Positions 18,095-27,266 of a stretch of 64,000 nt of DNA are shown one piece after another. A program made the position numbers and the translations under genes. This stretch comes from Bacillota bacterium (lineage in GTDB: Bacteria; Bacillota; UBA4882; UBA8346). The DNA lies in assembly GCA_023400055.1 (NCBI GenBank), contig JAEXFN010000018.1, positions 589,105-653,104 of the forward strand, read 5' to 3'. The notes under the pieces were generated by a model, which was given only the letters and a program-made list of their open reading frames with translations, had not been told where the DNA came from and searched no databases. Position 1 is the stretch's first letter. Every line of letters starts with the position of its first letter.

Positions 18095-18262
18095 AGGCTC
18101 GGCAACCCCTTCCCAAGCCTCCGGCGGTTCCTTCCTTACCCCGGGAACGCCGTCCCATCGCTTTGGAGGGTCTTCCCAAGCCTTGGGAAGTTCCGTCCTG
18201 CGCTTGGGAAGGAGCGTCCTCCGTTCGGGCGGACCCGCCCAAAGCCTGGGAAGAATTCTCCC
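18095..18262. repeat. GC-rich 21-bp-period array (array A)
   Basis: Eight consecutive units of exactly 21 bp in the 315-bp spacer between the threonine synthase-like gene and ygeY. Typical unit cores are CTTGGGAAG and related CTTCCCAAG forms. Translated on the plus strand they read as heptads each ending in Pro (SLWRVFP, SLGKFRP, ALGKERP, PFGRTRP). No ribosome site or family supports translation. The period is shared with arrays B-E, though the base composition differs. It lies inside an operon, so it would be transcribed. Confidence 0.7.
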
Positions 18263-18323
18263 ACGGCCCGGCAGAATTGATCCGGGCTTCGGACGAACCG
18301 CCCCGGCGAAAGGGAGACCTCTC

Positions 18324-19559
18324 TTACCCCCGCACGATCCGCTTCACCGCTTCGATATCCGGGGCGACCACCGCCGGTTTCCCCGCCGCCAGCGCGGCGC
18401 TCTTGATATCCTTGAGCCCGCTGCCGCTGACGATGCTGGCCACCCGCTCGTTGCCGGAGAAGATCCCCAGCTGGTTCAGTTTCAGGATCCCCGCGAAACT
18501 GGTGACGCCGGCCGGCTCACCGAAGATGCCCGTCCGTTCCGCCAGCAGCTTCATGGCGGCCAGGATCTCGGCGTCCGTGACATCGACCATCATCCCGCCC
18601 GATTCGCGCACCGCATTCAGGGCCTTGATCCCGTTGCGCGGGATGCCCACCGAAATGCTGTCGGCGATGGTCTCGGGCTTGCGGTACTCAAACTCGTTGC
18701 TCCGGCTGGCGAAGGCCCGGGTCACCGGATTGGACAGCGCGGCCTGGACCCCGATGATCCTGGGCAGCCGGTCGATGAGGCCCAGTTGGTAACACTCCTT
18801 GAAGCCCTTCCAGACTCCGGCGATGGTGCAGCCGTCGCCCACCGCCACCACCGCGATGTCCGGCGCCCGCCAGCCCAGTTGCTCGCAGATCTCGTAGGAA
18901 ACTGTCTTCTTCCCTTCCACCAGGTAGGGGTTGATGGCGCAGCTCCGGTTGTACCAGCCGAACTCGGCCGCCGCCTCGAAGCAGAGCTCCACCGCCTGAT
19001 CGTAGGTTCCCTGCACCAGAAAGACATGGGAGCCGTAGATCAACAGCTGGGTCACCTTGGCTTCGGGCGCAGTCTCCGGCACGAAGATGTAGGTTTCAAT
19101 CCCGGCGCTGGCGGCGAAGCCGGAGAGCGAGGAAGCCGCGTTGCCGGTGGAAGCGGCGCAAACCACTCTTCTGTCCAGTTCCAGCGCTTTAGCGACTCCG
19201 ACCGCGCTGGCCCGGTCCTTCAGCGAAGCGGTGGGATTGCGGGAATCATCCTTGATCAGGAGCTGCTTCAGCCCGGTCTCCCGCGCGAACTTGGCGGTCT
19301 CATAGAGCGGTGTCCAACCAACCTGCAGCGGCTGAATCCCGCGCGGGTCGTCGATGGGAATGGCCGGCAGATAGCGCCATAGGGAATAATCGCTGTTTTG
19401 CCGGAAATACCCGGGCGTCATCTCTTTGCGGATAGCCTCGTAATCCAGGACCACGTCCAGGATGCCGGCGATCCCGCAATCGAAGCAGGTATAGAGGATC
19501 TCGGACGGGTCATACTCCCGGCCGCATTGGACGCATTTCAACTTTAAAGCCTTGCTCAC
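18324..19559 (-). CDS. Threonine synthase-like PLP enzyme
   Basis: 411-residue fold-type II PLP enzyme. The N-terminus carries a zinc ribbon (CVQCGREY and CFDCG), then the PLP lysine in NPTASLKDRASAVG (about residue 115), the phosphate-side ASTGNAASSLSGFAA, and a Gly-rich VGDGCTIAGVWKG. It matches threonine synthase-like proteins, but the catabolic context and absence of homoserine genes suggest a lyase/deaminase role in the purine pathway, perhaps filling the slot held elsewhere by diaminopropionate ammonia-lyase YgeX. That role is inferred from position only. Confidence 0.8.
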   Translation of the reverse strand: MSKALKLKCVQCGREYDPSEILYTCFDCGIAGILDVVLDYEAIRKEMTPGYFRQNSDYSLWRYLPAIPIDDPRGIQPLQVGWTPLYETAKFARETGLKQLLIKDDSRNPTASLKDRASAVGVAKALELDRRVVCAASTGNAASSLSGFAASAGIETYIFVPETAPEAKVTQLLIYGSHVFLVQGTYDQAVELCFEAAAEFGWYNRSCAINPYLVEGKKTVSYEICEQLGWRAPDIAVVAVGDGCTIAGVWKGFKECYQLGLIDRLPRIIGVQAALSNPVTRAFASRSNEFEYRKPETIADSISVGIPRNGIKALNAVRESGGMMVDVTDAEILAAMKLLAERTGIFGEPAGVTSFAGILKLNQLGIFSGNERVASIVSGSGLKDIKSAALAAGKPAVVAPDIEAVKRIVRG

Positions 19560-19610
19560 AACCGTGCCACCTCTTTTTGATCCGCGACAGTTCCAAAACC
19601 CTGTCGTCGG

Positions 19611-20576
19611 TTACTGCTGGGTTATTACCGTCCCGGCGCCGCCGTTCAAGGCGTCGACCGCTCTGGCGAGGGAGGTGATGATCGCTTTCTTCTTGGGATG
19701 AAGCTTGACGAAGGCCAGCGCCGCCTGGACCTTGGGCAACATGCTGCCGGGCGCGAAATGGCCCTCCCGGATATATTGCTCACACTCGGCCGCCGTCAGC
19801 CGGGACAGATTCTGCTGATTGGCTTTCTTATAATTCAGGGCCACCTGCTCGACCTCGGTCAGGATCATCAGAATGTCGGCGCCGACCTCCTCGGCCAGCT
19901 TCTCGGCGGCCAGATCCTTGTCGATCACCGCCGGGACGCCCTCCAGGGTGCCGTCCTCCTTCTCAACCACCGGAATTCCCCCGCCGCCGGCGGCAATCAC
20001 GATGGTCGAGTCCCACAATTCCTTGATCGAATGAATCTCCACGATCCGCTGCGGCAAAGGCGACGGGACCACCCTGCGCCAGCCGCGGCCGGCATCCTCG
20101 CGCAGCACGAAGCCCCGCTCGGCGGCGAGTTTGCCGGCTTCTTCCTCGGAGTAGAACGGGCCGATCGGTTTGGTCGGATTCTGAAACGCCGGATCGGCCG
20201 GATCGACCACGACTTGGGTAATCACCGTGACCACCGGCAGCGGCCGGTTCCGGTTGGCCAGGGCGTGGCTCAGTCCCTGCTGGATGTGGTAACCGATATA
20301 GCCCTGGCTCATGGCGGTGCAGACATTCAGCGGCATGGCCGGCGTGACCTCCGCCGCCAACTCCGACGCCAGCAGGATCCGGCCGATCTGCGGCCCGTTG
20401 CCATGGACGATCGCCAGTTCGTAACCGAAGAGACACTTGATATCGGTGATGATCTCCGCTGTCTTTTTGACCACTTCCAGCTGGGCCTCGGCAGTGGCCA
20501 GCGCGCCCGGTTCCTGGAGCGCGTTGCCGCCCAACGCGATGACCACTTTTTGATGCGATCCCATCGCTTTAGCCAT
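19611..20576 (-). CDS. arcC: Carbamate kinase
   Basis: 321-residue carbamate kinase of the ArcC/YqeA type. It begins with VVIALGGNALQ and contains AIVHGNGPQIGRIL, the catalytic-region VIAAGGGGIPV, and KDLAAEKLAEEVGAD. It converts carbamoyl phosphate and ADP to carbamate and ATP, the energy-yielding end step after the carbamoyltransferase YgeW. The start may be 20576 (GGAGGG almost touching the ATG) or the internal ATG at 20564 nearer the family N-terminus. Flanked by the two PLP enzymes. Confidence 0.95.
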   Translation of the reverse strand: MAKAMGSHQKVVIALGGNALQEPGALATAEAQLEVVKKTAEIITDIKCLFGYELAIVHGNGPQIGRILLASELAAEVTPAMPLNVCTAMSQGYIGYHIQQGLSHALANRNRPLPVVTVITQVVVDPADPAFQNPTKPIGPFYSEEEAGKLAAERGFVLREDAGRGWRRVVPSPLPQRIVEIHSIKELWDSTIVIAAGGGGIPVVEKEDGTLEGVPAVIDKDLAAEKLAEEVGADILMILTEVEQVALNYKKANQQNLSRLTAAECEQYIREGHFAPGSMLPKVQAALAFVKLHPKKKAIITSLARAVDALNGGAGTVITQQ

Positions 20577-20617
20577 CCCTCCGCAGAACGCTTATTTCGA
20601 TCGAGCTTTTCGAGCCC

Positions 20618-21979
20618 TTAACGCATCGCTTTAATCTTCTCGTTATACTGGTTGACTTTCTGGTATTCGTCCTCCCAGAACTGGGGCGACCGCATCGCAT
20701 CCAGGTAGGCCTGGCTGTAACCGAAAGGCAGCCAATCCTTCTCTTTCTGCTGGAAGAGCTGTTCCTTCCGGTCTTTGCGACGGAAATCGAAGACATGTTC
20801 CTCGCTGATGCCGTGGAAGATATCGCGCACCCAGCGTTCCAGCACGAAGTCGGCGGTCTCCAGATAACGGCGGTCCAGATCCTCCAGCACCGAATTGTAA
20901 CGGTCGAAGCTGTCGGTGGCGATGGTGACCACGTTGTCGTCCGGGCCCAGCTTGAGATATTTGGCCATCTTGATGGCGCCCAGGATGTTGCAGATGCCGG
21001 AGACTCCGAAGAGCTCGCGCATTCCCTCGGCCACTTCCGGCGCGACGCCCAGTTTGGCCAGGATACGCGGCGCGTCGTGAATCACCTTTAATGCTTTGAC
21101 ACAATCATCGTCATAAATCAACGTCACAAAGTCGGTGGTCAGGACATTATGAATCAGCGTGCACATCTTGTCGCCGATCCCTTCGATACGATGCTGGCCG
21201 CGGCCGCCATTGGCCAACGTCGAGCATTCATACGGCTCCAGCGCGGCGATTTTGCATTCGGGAAAAGCCGCCTTGATGGCGTCGCCGGCGGCGATGGTCC
21301 CGGCCGATCCCGGCGCCGAGCAGAAGGCGGCGATCCGGCCGTTGCCGATGCCCTGCACCGCCTCGATGGCCGAATTGCCGGTGACGTGGCGGTGGAAACG
21401 GTAGTTGGGGAACAGTTCGAACTGGGCCAGCGGCCGGTTCTTAGGATCTTTCTTCAGTTCATAGGTGCGTTGCAGGGTCAGGATCACGTCGGACTCGGTG
21501 CCCGGGGTCAGATCCAGCTCGGCGCCGTATTTACGGATTCTTTCATACCGTTCCTTGCTCATATTGTCCGGCATGATCACGACGGCTTTGTAACCCATCA
21601 AGTTGCAGATATAGGAGACACCGATGCCGAAGTTGCCGGTGGACGGGCCGAGGATGGTATGCTCGCCCGGGATGATCTCTCCGTCGACGCAACCTTCGAT
21701 CAAGGTGGCATAGGCCGGCCCGACCTTATGCGAACCCGAGGGGAAGTCCTTGCCCAGCATCACCACGATGTTGGCGTCGACCCCGGTCAGCTCCGGCGGC
21801 AAAACGATCTTGCGCACCTGGTTGTTCCCGTCTTTCCAGGTAATATTGAACAGATTGACCGGGTCCAGCTCATTCTCTTTCAGGGCCCGCAACGCCTTGC
21901 TCCGCAGGGCCACATCCATGCTCTCCGGATGCAACATCTCGTCATAGGTGGGGCCGAAAGGAATCTTTCTTCCTGTCAT
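20618..21979 (-). CDS. Fold-type II PLP-dependent enzyme of unknown substrate
   Basis: 453-residue cysteine synthase/threonine dehydratase-like protein. The likely PLP lysine is in FPSGSHKVGPAYATL (about residue 85), with GPSTGNFGIGVSYICNLMGYKAVVIMPDNMS following, and a distinctive C-terminal extension (residues 350-453) rich in charged residues. The start at 21979 has AGGAGG nine bases upstream; an ATG at 21988 overlaps that site. Located between TetR and carbamate kinase. It may form or cleave a C-N bond in a diamino acid intermediate of purine breakdown, but the substrate is not known from sequence. Confidence 0.8.
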   Translation of the reverse strand: MTGRKIPFGPTYDEMLHPESMDVALRSKALRALKENELDPVNLFNITWKDGNNQVRKIVLPPELTGVDANIVVMLGKDFPSGSHKVGPAYATLIEGCVDGEIIPGEHTILGPSTGNFGIGVSYICNLMGYKAVVIMPDNMSKERYERIRKYGAELDLTPGTESDVILTLQRTYELKKDPKNRPLAQFELFPNYRFHRHVTGNSAIEAVQGIGNGRIAAFCSAPGSAGTIAAGDAIKAAFPECKIAALEPYECSTLANGGRGQHRIEGIGDKMCTLIHNVLTTDFVTLIYDDDCVKALKVIHDAPRILAKLGVAPEVAEGMRELFGVSGICNILGAIKMAKYLKLGPDDNVVTIATDSFDRYNSVLEDLDRRYLETADFVLERWVRDIFHGISEEHVFDFRRKDRKEQLFQQKEKDWLPFGYSQAYLDAMRSPQFWEDEYQKVNQYNEKIKAMR

Positions 21980-22000
21980 CTTTCTCATCCTCCTAAATCT

Positions 22001-22576
22001 TTATTTGGGACCATCCATTAAGTTTACGATTATTTTTTCAGCCGCGTCAAAATACTGATCCAGATCGAACTGGCCTTCGTCGATCAGATATTGCATCGAG
22101 GCCCCCATCATCAGCGAGACCATCAGAAAAGGTATCATCTGAACCTGTTCCCCAGAGAATCCGCCCTGCGCAAACACCGCGCTGATGTCGTTGCGCCAGA
22201 TATCGAAGGTCTGCCGGAATGACTCCCGGACCTGGGGATTGACCGTCCCCTGCACCCAGTAGTCGAACTGGACGTAATCCAATTTCTTGTGATTTAAGAT
22301 GACATCTTTCTTCTCCGCGAAAAAAGCGTGCAAATTCCCTTGAAACGTTTTCCGGTCCAGATCCACCACCTGCTGCCGGTTCTTGGAGAACCACTCCTGA
22401 ATGTCGCCCAGCAGGGCGATGAGCAAATCATTCTTGGTCGGAAAATAGTAATGCAGATTGGACTGGGTCATCGCCGCCTCTTTGGCGATCAGATGCATCC
22501 GGGTGCCGCTGATCTTCTCCTTGGCGATGACCTCCAGCGTGGCATCGAGAATCTTTTTGCTGACGTCTTTGGACAT
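22001..22576 (-). CDS. TetR-family transcriptional regulator
   Basis: 191-residue repressor-type protein: the N-terminal helix-turn-helix spans about residues 8-55 (KKILDATLEVIAKEKISGTRMHLIAKEAAMTQSNLHYYF would be the region; key element is LIAKEAAMTQSNLHYYF), and the C-terminal part is a ligand-binding helical domain with no assignable ligand. It follows ygeW by 78 bp in the same orientation and is probably cotranscribed. Matching palindromes at the ygeW and importer promoters are the natural candidates for its operators, with a purine or pathway intermediate as inducer. Both statements are inference. Confidence 0.9.
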   Translation of the reverse strand: MSKDVSKKILDATLEVIAKEKISGTRMHLIAKEAAMTQSNLHYYFPTKNDLLIALLGDIQEWFSKNRQQVVDLDRKTFQGNLHAFFAEKKDVILNHKKLDYVQFDYWVQGTVNPQVRESFRQTFDIWRNDISAVFAQGGFSGEQVQMIPFLMVSLMMGASMQYLIDEGQFDLDQYFDAAEKIIVNLMDGPK

Positions 22577-22654
22577 TCCTTTACCTCAATTATTAACGGT
22601 ATTGCTGCGCGTTGCATCCGTTCGAGCCAGACAACGCGCGGTTCGATTATCCGC

Positions 22655-23848
22655 TCAACCCACGAACCGGGAACGGCCCTGGTTCAACAGGGACTCCAGG
22701 GTCCGGGAAGGATTTTTCACTTTGCTCAGGAAGATCATCGCCGCGATGATGTAGGGTTTAAAACCGGCCTGCCGGTAGAGCGGGGCGCGGTAACGGTCGA
22801 AGACCGAGGCCGTCACTTCGCCCTGGCTGCAGCTGACACCGGTGATGTCGGCGGGTAGGCAGTGCAGGTACAAGGCGTTGCCGCCCTTGGTGCGTTTCAT
22901 CATGGCTTCGGTGCACTCCCAGTCCTGATGGCGGGCGTTCTCGGCCAGCAACTCTTTCTCGAGCGCCTTAATCCCGTCGAAATCATTCGCGCCATACAGG
23001 TCAGTCCGTCTTTCCATGGCCGCATACGACGCCCAGCTCTTCGGATAGACAATATCGGCGTCAGCAAAGGCCTCTTCCATCGAGTGGGTCTTGCTGAACT
23101 GACCGCCGCTGGCGATGGCGTTCCGCTTGGCGACTTCCTCGACTTCCGGCATCAGATCGTAACCTGCCGGATAGGCCAAGCTGACGTCCATACCCATGCG
23201 GGTCATCAGGCCGATGATTCCCTGCGGCACTGAAAGCGGCTTGCCGTAACTCGGCGAATAGGCCCAGGACATGGCGATCTTCTTGCTCTTGAGCTGCTCG
23301 ACGCCGCCGAAATGATGAATCAGATGCAACAGGTCGGCCATGCACTGGGTGGGATGATCGATGTCACATTGCAAATTGACCAGCGTCGGCCGTTGTTTCA
23401 AAACCCCATCGTCATAACCTTCCTGGACCGCCGCGGCTACTTGCCGCATGTAAGCGTTGCCTTTGCCGATGTACATATCGTCGCGGATCCCGATCACGTC
23501 GGCCATAAACGAGATCATATTAGAAGTCTCCCGGATCGTCTCGCCGTGGGCCACCTGGGATTTGCCCTCGTCAAAGTCCTGCACCGTCAGTCCCAGCAGG
23601 TTGCTGGCGCTGGCGAAGCTGAAACGGGTGCGGGTCGAATTGTCGCGGAAGATCGAGATCGCCAGCCCGCTGTCGAAGATCCGGGGCGAAATGTTCTGCT
23701 CCCGCAAGGCGCGCAACGCGTCGGCGACGGTGAAGACGGCCTGCAGTTCGGCATCGGTTTTCTCCCAGGTCAACAGGAAATCCTGGCCGTACATGTTTTG
23801 GGTATCGAGTTGCTCCAGTTTCTGAATTAAATCCTTAATCTCTGCCAT
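22655..23848 (-). CDS. ygeW: YgeW, knotted carbamoyltransferase
   Basis: 397-residue aspartate/ornithine carbamoyltransferase-family enzyme of the YgeW type. The carbamoyl-phosphate loop is DNSTRTRFSFASA, the second-substrate region includes HCLPAD (about residue 335), and the QCDIDHPTQCMADL motif is complete. The family has a trefoil knot and an amino acid substrate that is not fully settled; here it would release carbamoyl phosphate for ArcC from a carbamoylated purine breakdown product. It is the first gene of the long minus-strand operon, with AAAGGAG before the ATG. Confidence 0.95.
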   Translation of the reverse strand: MAEIKDLIQKLEQLDTQNMYGQDFLLTWEKTDAELQAVFTVADALRALREQNISPRIFDSGLAISIFRDNSTRTRFSFASASNLLGLTVQDFDEGKSQVAHGETIRETSNMISFMADVIGIRDDMYIGKGNAYMRQVAAAVQEGYDDGVLKQRPTLVNLQCDIDHPTQCMADLLHLIHHFGGVEQLKSKKIAMSWAYSPSYGKPLSVPQGIIGLMTRMGMDVSLAYPAGYDLMPEVEEVAKRNAIASGGQFSKTHSMEEAFADADIVYPKSWASYAAMERRTDLYGANDFDGIKALEKELLAENARHQDWECTEAMMKRTKGGNALYLHCLPADITGVSCSQGEVTASVFDRYRAPLYRQAGFKPYIIAAMIFLSKVKNPSRTLESLLNQGRSRFVG

Positions 23849-23911
23849 GCTTTCTACTCCTTTTATCCCGAATTAATCGTTCGCTGTTTGATGGTTCCTA
23901 ATCATTACCAT

Positions 23912-23973
23912 TTGATTGACCAGTCAATCAAACCGGATTAAAAAAATTATCTTATTGGCTTAGCATATTACAA
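23912..23973 (-). promoter_or_regulatory. ygeW operon promoter with 20-bp palindromic operator
   Basis: Minus-strand -35 TTGTAA (23968-23973) and -10 GATAAT (23946-23951) with a 16-bp spacer. Just downstream, at about +8 to +28, is TTGATTGACCAGTCAATCAA (23912-23931): 9-bp perfect arms around CA. A near copy sits at the importer promoter (33750-33769). Position across the early transcribed region fits repression. Confidence 0.75.
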
Positions 23974-24013
23974 AACAAGCCCCATCTAATAGCTATCTTG
24001 GGTTATCGACTGT

Positions 24014-24586
24014 CTAGGGCCGGAAAACGATCTCTCCCGGCTTCATCGACTCGATGACGGCCAGGGATTCCAGGCGGATTCCTTGATCACGCACCAGTTT
24101 GCCCCCTTGCTGGAAGCCTTTCTCGATGACGATGCCCACTCCCACCAGGCCGGCCCCAGCCTGATCGACGATGTCCTTCAAGCCCAGCACGGCTTGGCCG
24201 TTGGCCAGGAAATCATCGATAATCAACACCTTGTCAGCGGAGCCCAGATAACGTTTGGAAACCCGGATCTGGTAATAGCGATCCTTGGTGAACGAATAGA
24301 CCTGGCTCTCATAGGTATCGGCGTCCAGATTCTTGGACTCGGTCTTCTTGGCAAAGATGACGGGAACTGCAAAATACTGGGCCACCATGCAGGCGACGGC
24401 GATCCCCGACGCCTCAATGGTCAGGATCTTGGTGACCGGCTGGTCCTTGAAACGCTCCTTGAATTCCTTGCCGATCTCATTCAGAAATTGAACATCGATC
24501 TGATGGTTGAGAAAACCATCGACCTTCAAAATGTGCTCGCTGTCCACCCGTCCCTTGGTGACGATCATATCCTTTAAAAGCTGCAT
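24014..24586 (-). CDS. xpt: Xanthine phosphoribosyltransferase
   Basis: 190-residue enzyme that salvages xanthine to XMP with PRPP. The N-terminus MQLLKDMIVTKGRV and the PRPP loop VLIIDDFLANGQA (about residue 125) are typical of Xpt, and the length is normal. Its presence amid the catabolic genes gives the cell a choice between salvage and breakdown of imported xanthine. It has its own promoter region and lies between the two catabolic units. Confidence 0.95.
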   Translation of the reverse strand: MQLLKDMIVTKGRVDSEHILKVDGFLNHQIDVQFLNEIGKEFKERFKDQPVTKILTIEASGIAVACMVAQYFAVPVIFAKKTESKNLDADTYESQVYSFTKDRYYQIRVSKRYLGSADKVLIIDDFLANGQAVLGLKDIVDQAGAGLVGVGIVIEKGFQQGGKLVRDQGIRLESLAVIESMKPGEIVFRP

Positions 24587-24794
24587 CCGGTCTTTTCCGC
24601 CTGCTGAAAATGGAAAGAAACGCTCCGGTTTCTCTCCCGCTCCAGCGGGCTCCCCCTTCTTATTTTAAAATATATGACAAGATTATATCATAACTTTACC
24701 AGCCTGGTCAGGGAGCAAGCCGTTTTTTAACCGGATGGGAATAATCTATCATTGTAAGGTGACATTACCGATATCATGTATCATGAAATGCTTC
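24587..24794 (-). promoter_or_regulatory. xpt leader and promoter
   Basis: A -10 TATAAT lies at 24682-24687 (minus strand) with only a weak -35 (TGACCA, 17 bp upstream). The roughly 90-nt leader holds two small hairpins: CCCGC-TGGA-GCGGG (24634-24648) and AGAAAC-CGGAGC-GTTTCT (24616-24633). The leader lacks the conserved core of a purine riboswitch as far as can be judged by eye, which is notable because xpt often has one. Confidence 0.45.
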
Positions 24795-26162
24795 TTAAAC
24801 GGGATTGCGGCCTCGGCATTTGACAAAGTTCCCCCAACCCGGTTCGCCGAGGAACTCGCCGTCTCGATAGACCAAACGGCCGCGGGAGAAGACTCGCACC
24901 GGATAGCCCTGGAGTTCCACCCCTTCCCAAATGGTGTAATCGACCCGGGAATGCATATTGGCTTGCGAGATTACAAAACGTTTGGCCGGATCGTACACCA
25001 CGATGTCGGCGTCGGAGCCGACCGCGATGGTCCCTTTTTGCGGCGCGCAACCGAAGATCTGCGCCGGATTGGCGGCGCAGACCTCGACCGCTTTACTGAA
25101 GGAGATTCGGCCGCGGTTGGCCGCGCTCAACATGTAAGGGTAAAGGTTTTCAATGCCCATGCAGCCATTGGGGATTTTCGTGAAGTCATCCTGGCCATAG
25201 TCCTTTTCGAACGACTGAAACGGACAATGATCGGTCGCCACCGTCATGATGTCGCCGCGCCGGATCCCTTCCCAAAGCGCCGCCCGGCTTTTCGCGCCTT
25301 TGATCGGCGGGGAGCAGACAAAATTCCGGCCGTCCGGCCGCTGATACACTTCCTTGGTGAAATGCAGATACTGCGGGCAAGTCTCGGCGTAAATGGCATA
25401 ACCTTCGTCCCGCGCCTTGGTGACCTCGGCCAATCCTTCGGCGCAGGCCAGATGGACAATGTATAAGGGCGCCTGAAAAACCTTCGCCAGATGAATAGCA
25501 CGTTTGATCGCCTCAGCCTCGACGAACTCGGGGCGGCTTTCATAATGATGCCAGGCGCCGGTCTTGCCCTCGGCCAACAACCGGGCGGTCCGCCGCTCGA
25601 TGATTGCCGGGTTCTCGGCATGCACCGCGACCAGGGCGCCGGTAGCGGCGGAACGTTCCAAGGCCTCCGCCAGCACGCCGTCATCGACCATCAGATCTTT
25701 GTAGACCATGTATAGCTTAAAGCTCGGTACCCCGAAGGCCACCGATTCGGCGAATTCGTCCAATACCAGGGGTGTCAGGTCGGTGATGGCCGTATGGAAG
25801 GAAAAATCGATACAGGCCTGCGCTTTAAAGGCGGCGATCCGTTCGGCGACCGCTTCCACCAAGCCTTGCCCCTTTCCTTGGACCGCAAAATCGAAAACAG
25901 TGGTCACGCCGCCGCAGGCCGCGGCGGCCGGGCCCGATCGATAATCATCGGCCGAGACGAACGAGCCGACCGGGGTCTCCAAATGGACGTGGCCGTCGAT
26001 CGCGCCGGGCAGGACATATTTTCCGGCGGCATCGACCACTTCCGCCCCGGCATCGGATAAGTCCCGTCCGATGCAGACGATCCGGCCGTCGGCGATCCCC
26101 AGATCCGCCGGATAGGTCTCGCCGGCCGTAATAATCGTGCCATTTTTGATGATAGTATCCAA
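24795..26162 (-). CDS. hyuA: D-hydantoinase/dihydropyrimidinase HyuA
   Basis: 455-residue cyclic amidohydrolase. The first metal site is GAIDGHVHLETPVG, the bridging residue should be Lys in VPSFKLYMVYKD, later ligands are in VHAENPA and IVHLACAEG, and the Asp is in TVATDHCPF. The start is called at the TTG at 26162 because GGGAGGG stands 5-8 bases upstream and the protein then begins DTIIKNGTII as in the family; the longer ATG frame at 26231 has no ribosome site. HyuA would open a hydantoin or dihydropyrimidine-like ring derived from the purine. Confidence 0.92.
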   Translation of the reverse strand: MDTIIKNGTIITAGETYPADLGIADGRIVCIGRDLSDAGAEVVDAAGKYVLPGAIDGHVHLETPVGSFVSADDYRSGPAAAACGGVTTVFDFAVQGKGQGLVEAVAERIAAFKAQACIDFSFHTAITDLTPLVLDEFAESVAFGVPSFKLYMVYKDLMVDDGVLAEALERSAATGALVAVHAENPAIIERRTARLLAEGKTGAWHHYESRPEFVEAEAIKRAIHLAKVFQAPLYIVHLACAEGLAEVTKARDEGYAIYAETCPQYLHFTKEVYQRPDGRNFVCSPPIKGAKSRAALWEGIRRGDIMTVATDHCPFQSFEKDYGQDDFTKIPNGCMGIENLYPYMLSAANRGRISFSKAVEVCAANPAQIFGCAPQKGTIAVGSDADIVVYDPAKRFVISQANMHSRVDYTIWEGVELQGYPVRVFSRGRLVYRDGEFLGEPGWGNFVKCRGRNPV

Positions 26163-26244
26163 AGCGCTACCCTCCCAAAAGCCGTAATCAACCCCGCCCA
26201 GATTGGTCATATCAGTTGAATTCAATTTCAAACTTCGTTATGGC

Positions 26245-27264
26245 TTATTTCCCGAACGAACAAACCGGGTAATGGCATACTTCACATTGGCGGCAGAGTC
26301 CGCCGTGGGCCAGCGCCGCCAAATCGGCCCGCACCAGCCGTTCCTTGGCCAAAATCCGCGGCATGATCACATCCAGAATCGTGGTCTGATTATACATGGC
26401 ACAAGCGGGCACACCAATGAGCGGCGTCGCGTCATGATAGGCTATCATACACATCGAGCCCGGCAAGAGCGGCACGCCATATGTCACCACTTCGGTGGCG
26501 GACCGGGCGATCGCTTGCGGTGTGACATCGTCGGCATCCACGGCCATCCCGCCGGAGATCAGCACCAATTCGGCGCCACGCTCCAGCATTCCCCGGATCT
26601 GGCCTTGAATGAACTCGGTATCGTCCGGCGCATATTGGAGATCGAGGAACTCGCCCCCGTAATGAGCGACCTTCGCTTGTAAAACCGCTCCGAAGCAATC
26701 CTGGATCCGGCCATAATAGACCTCGGAGCCGGTGACCACGATCCCGACTTTCAACCGGAAAAGCGACTTGGTAGCGATTACCGGTCCATAACGGCCGCAG
26801 ATCTGTTCGGCCCGTTCCAACTCCGATCGATCCATTGTCAACGGAATGATCTTGGCCGCCGCCACGATCTGATCCGGTTCGACGATCGTATTATCATACA
26901 ACGTTACCACAGCGATATTAGGGATCTGGTTCAGTTCCGCCAGCGCGCTCCGGTTAATTTTTAGCAGTTCCCGATTAACCGCCACGATGTTGGCTTTTCC
27001 CTCGCGCGGCTCTTTGATCGACAGTCCCTGAGCCGCGGCCGCGGCCGCCAGCCGTCCGGCGGCTTCATTCTCATGGACCAGCTCGTCGCCCAGCTGCACC
27101 ACCCACAGATGGTTCTTGCCGATATTTTTCAGTTCTTCGATATCTTCGGCCCGGATGATATAACCTTTTTTAAATGCCGCGCCTTTAAACTCTCCCGGCA
27201 CGATTTTGGTCAGATCGTGGGCCAGCACCGTGCCCACGGCGTCTTCCACTTTTACCTTTTGCAT
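26245..27264 (-). CDS. MoeA/MogA-like molybdopterin-binding protein with Cys tail
   Basis: 339-residue protein whose C-terminal half is a molybdopterin-binding domain (VGIVVTGSEVYYGRIQD, LISGGMAVDADDVTP, GVPLLPGSM, GVPACAMY). The N-terminal half (DAVGTVLAHDLT) resembles the start of MoeA. The last 16 residues form a Cys-rich tail with C324, C327, C330 and C335, absent from ordinary MoeA. Such proteins accompany selenium-linked hydroxylases and may insert or modify the cofactor. It lies 3 bp from the upstream amidohydrolase. Confidence 0.85.
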   Translation of the reverse strand: MQKVKVEDAVGTVLAHDLTKIVPGEFKGAAFKKGYIIRAEDIEELKNIGKNHLWVVQLGDELVHENEAAGRLAAAAAAQGLSIKEPREGKANIVAVNRELLKINRSALAELNQIPNIAVVTLYDNTIVEPDQIVAAAKIIPLTMDRSELERAEQICGRYGPVIATKSLFRLKVGIVVTGSEVYYGRIQDCFGAVLQAKVAHYGGEFLDLQYAPDDTEFIQGQIRGMLERGAELVLISGGMAVDADDVTPQAIARSATEVVTYGVPLLPGSMCMIAYHDATPLIGVPACAMYNQTTILDVIMPRILAKERLVRADLAALAHGGLCRQCEVCHYPVCSFGK

Positions 27265-27266
27265 GC

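Noticed and set aside
18009..18242. N-terminal extension of YgeY through array A
   Set aside because: YgeY proteins begin near MIDFAQIV, a good ribosome site precedes that ATG, and the extension is low-complexity repeat.
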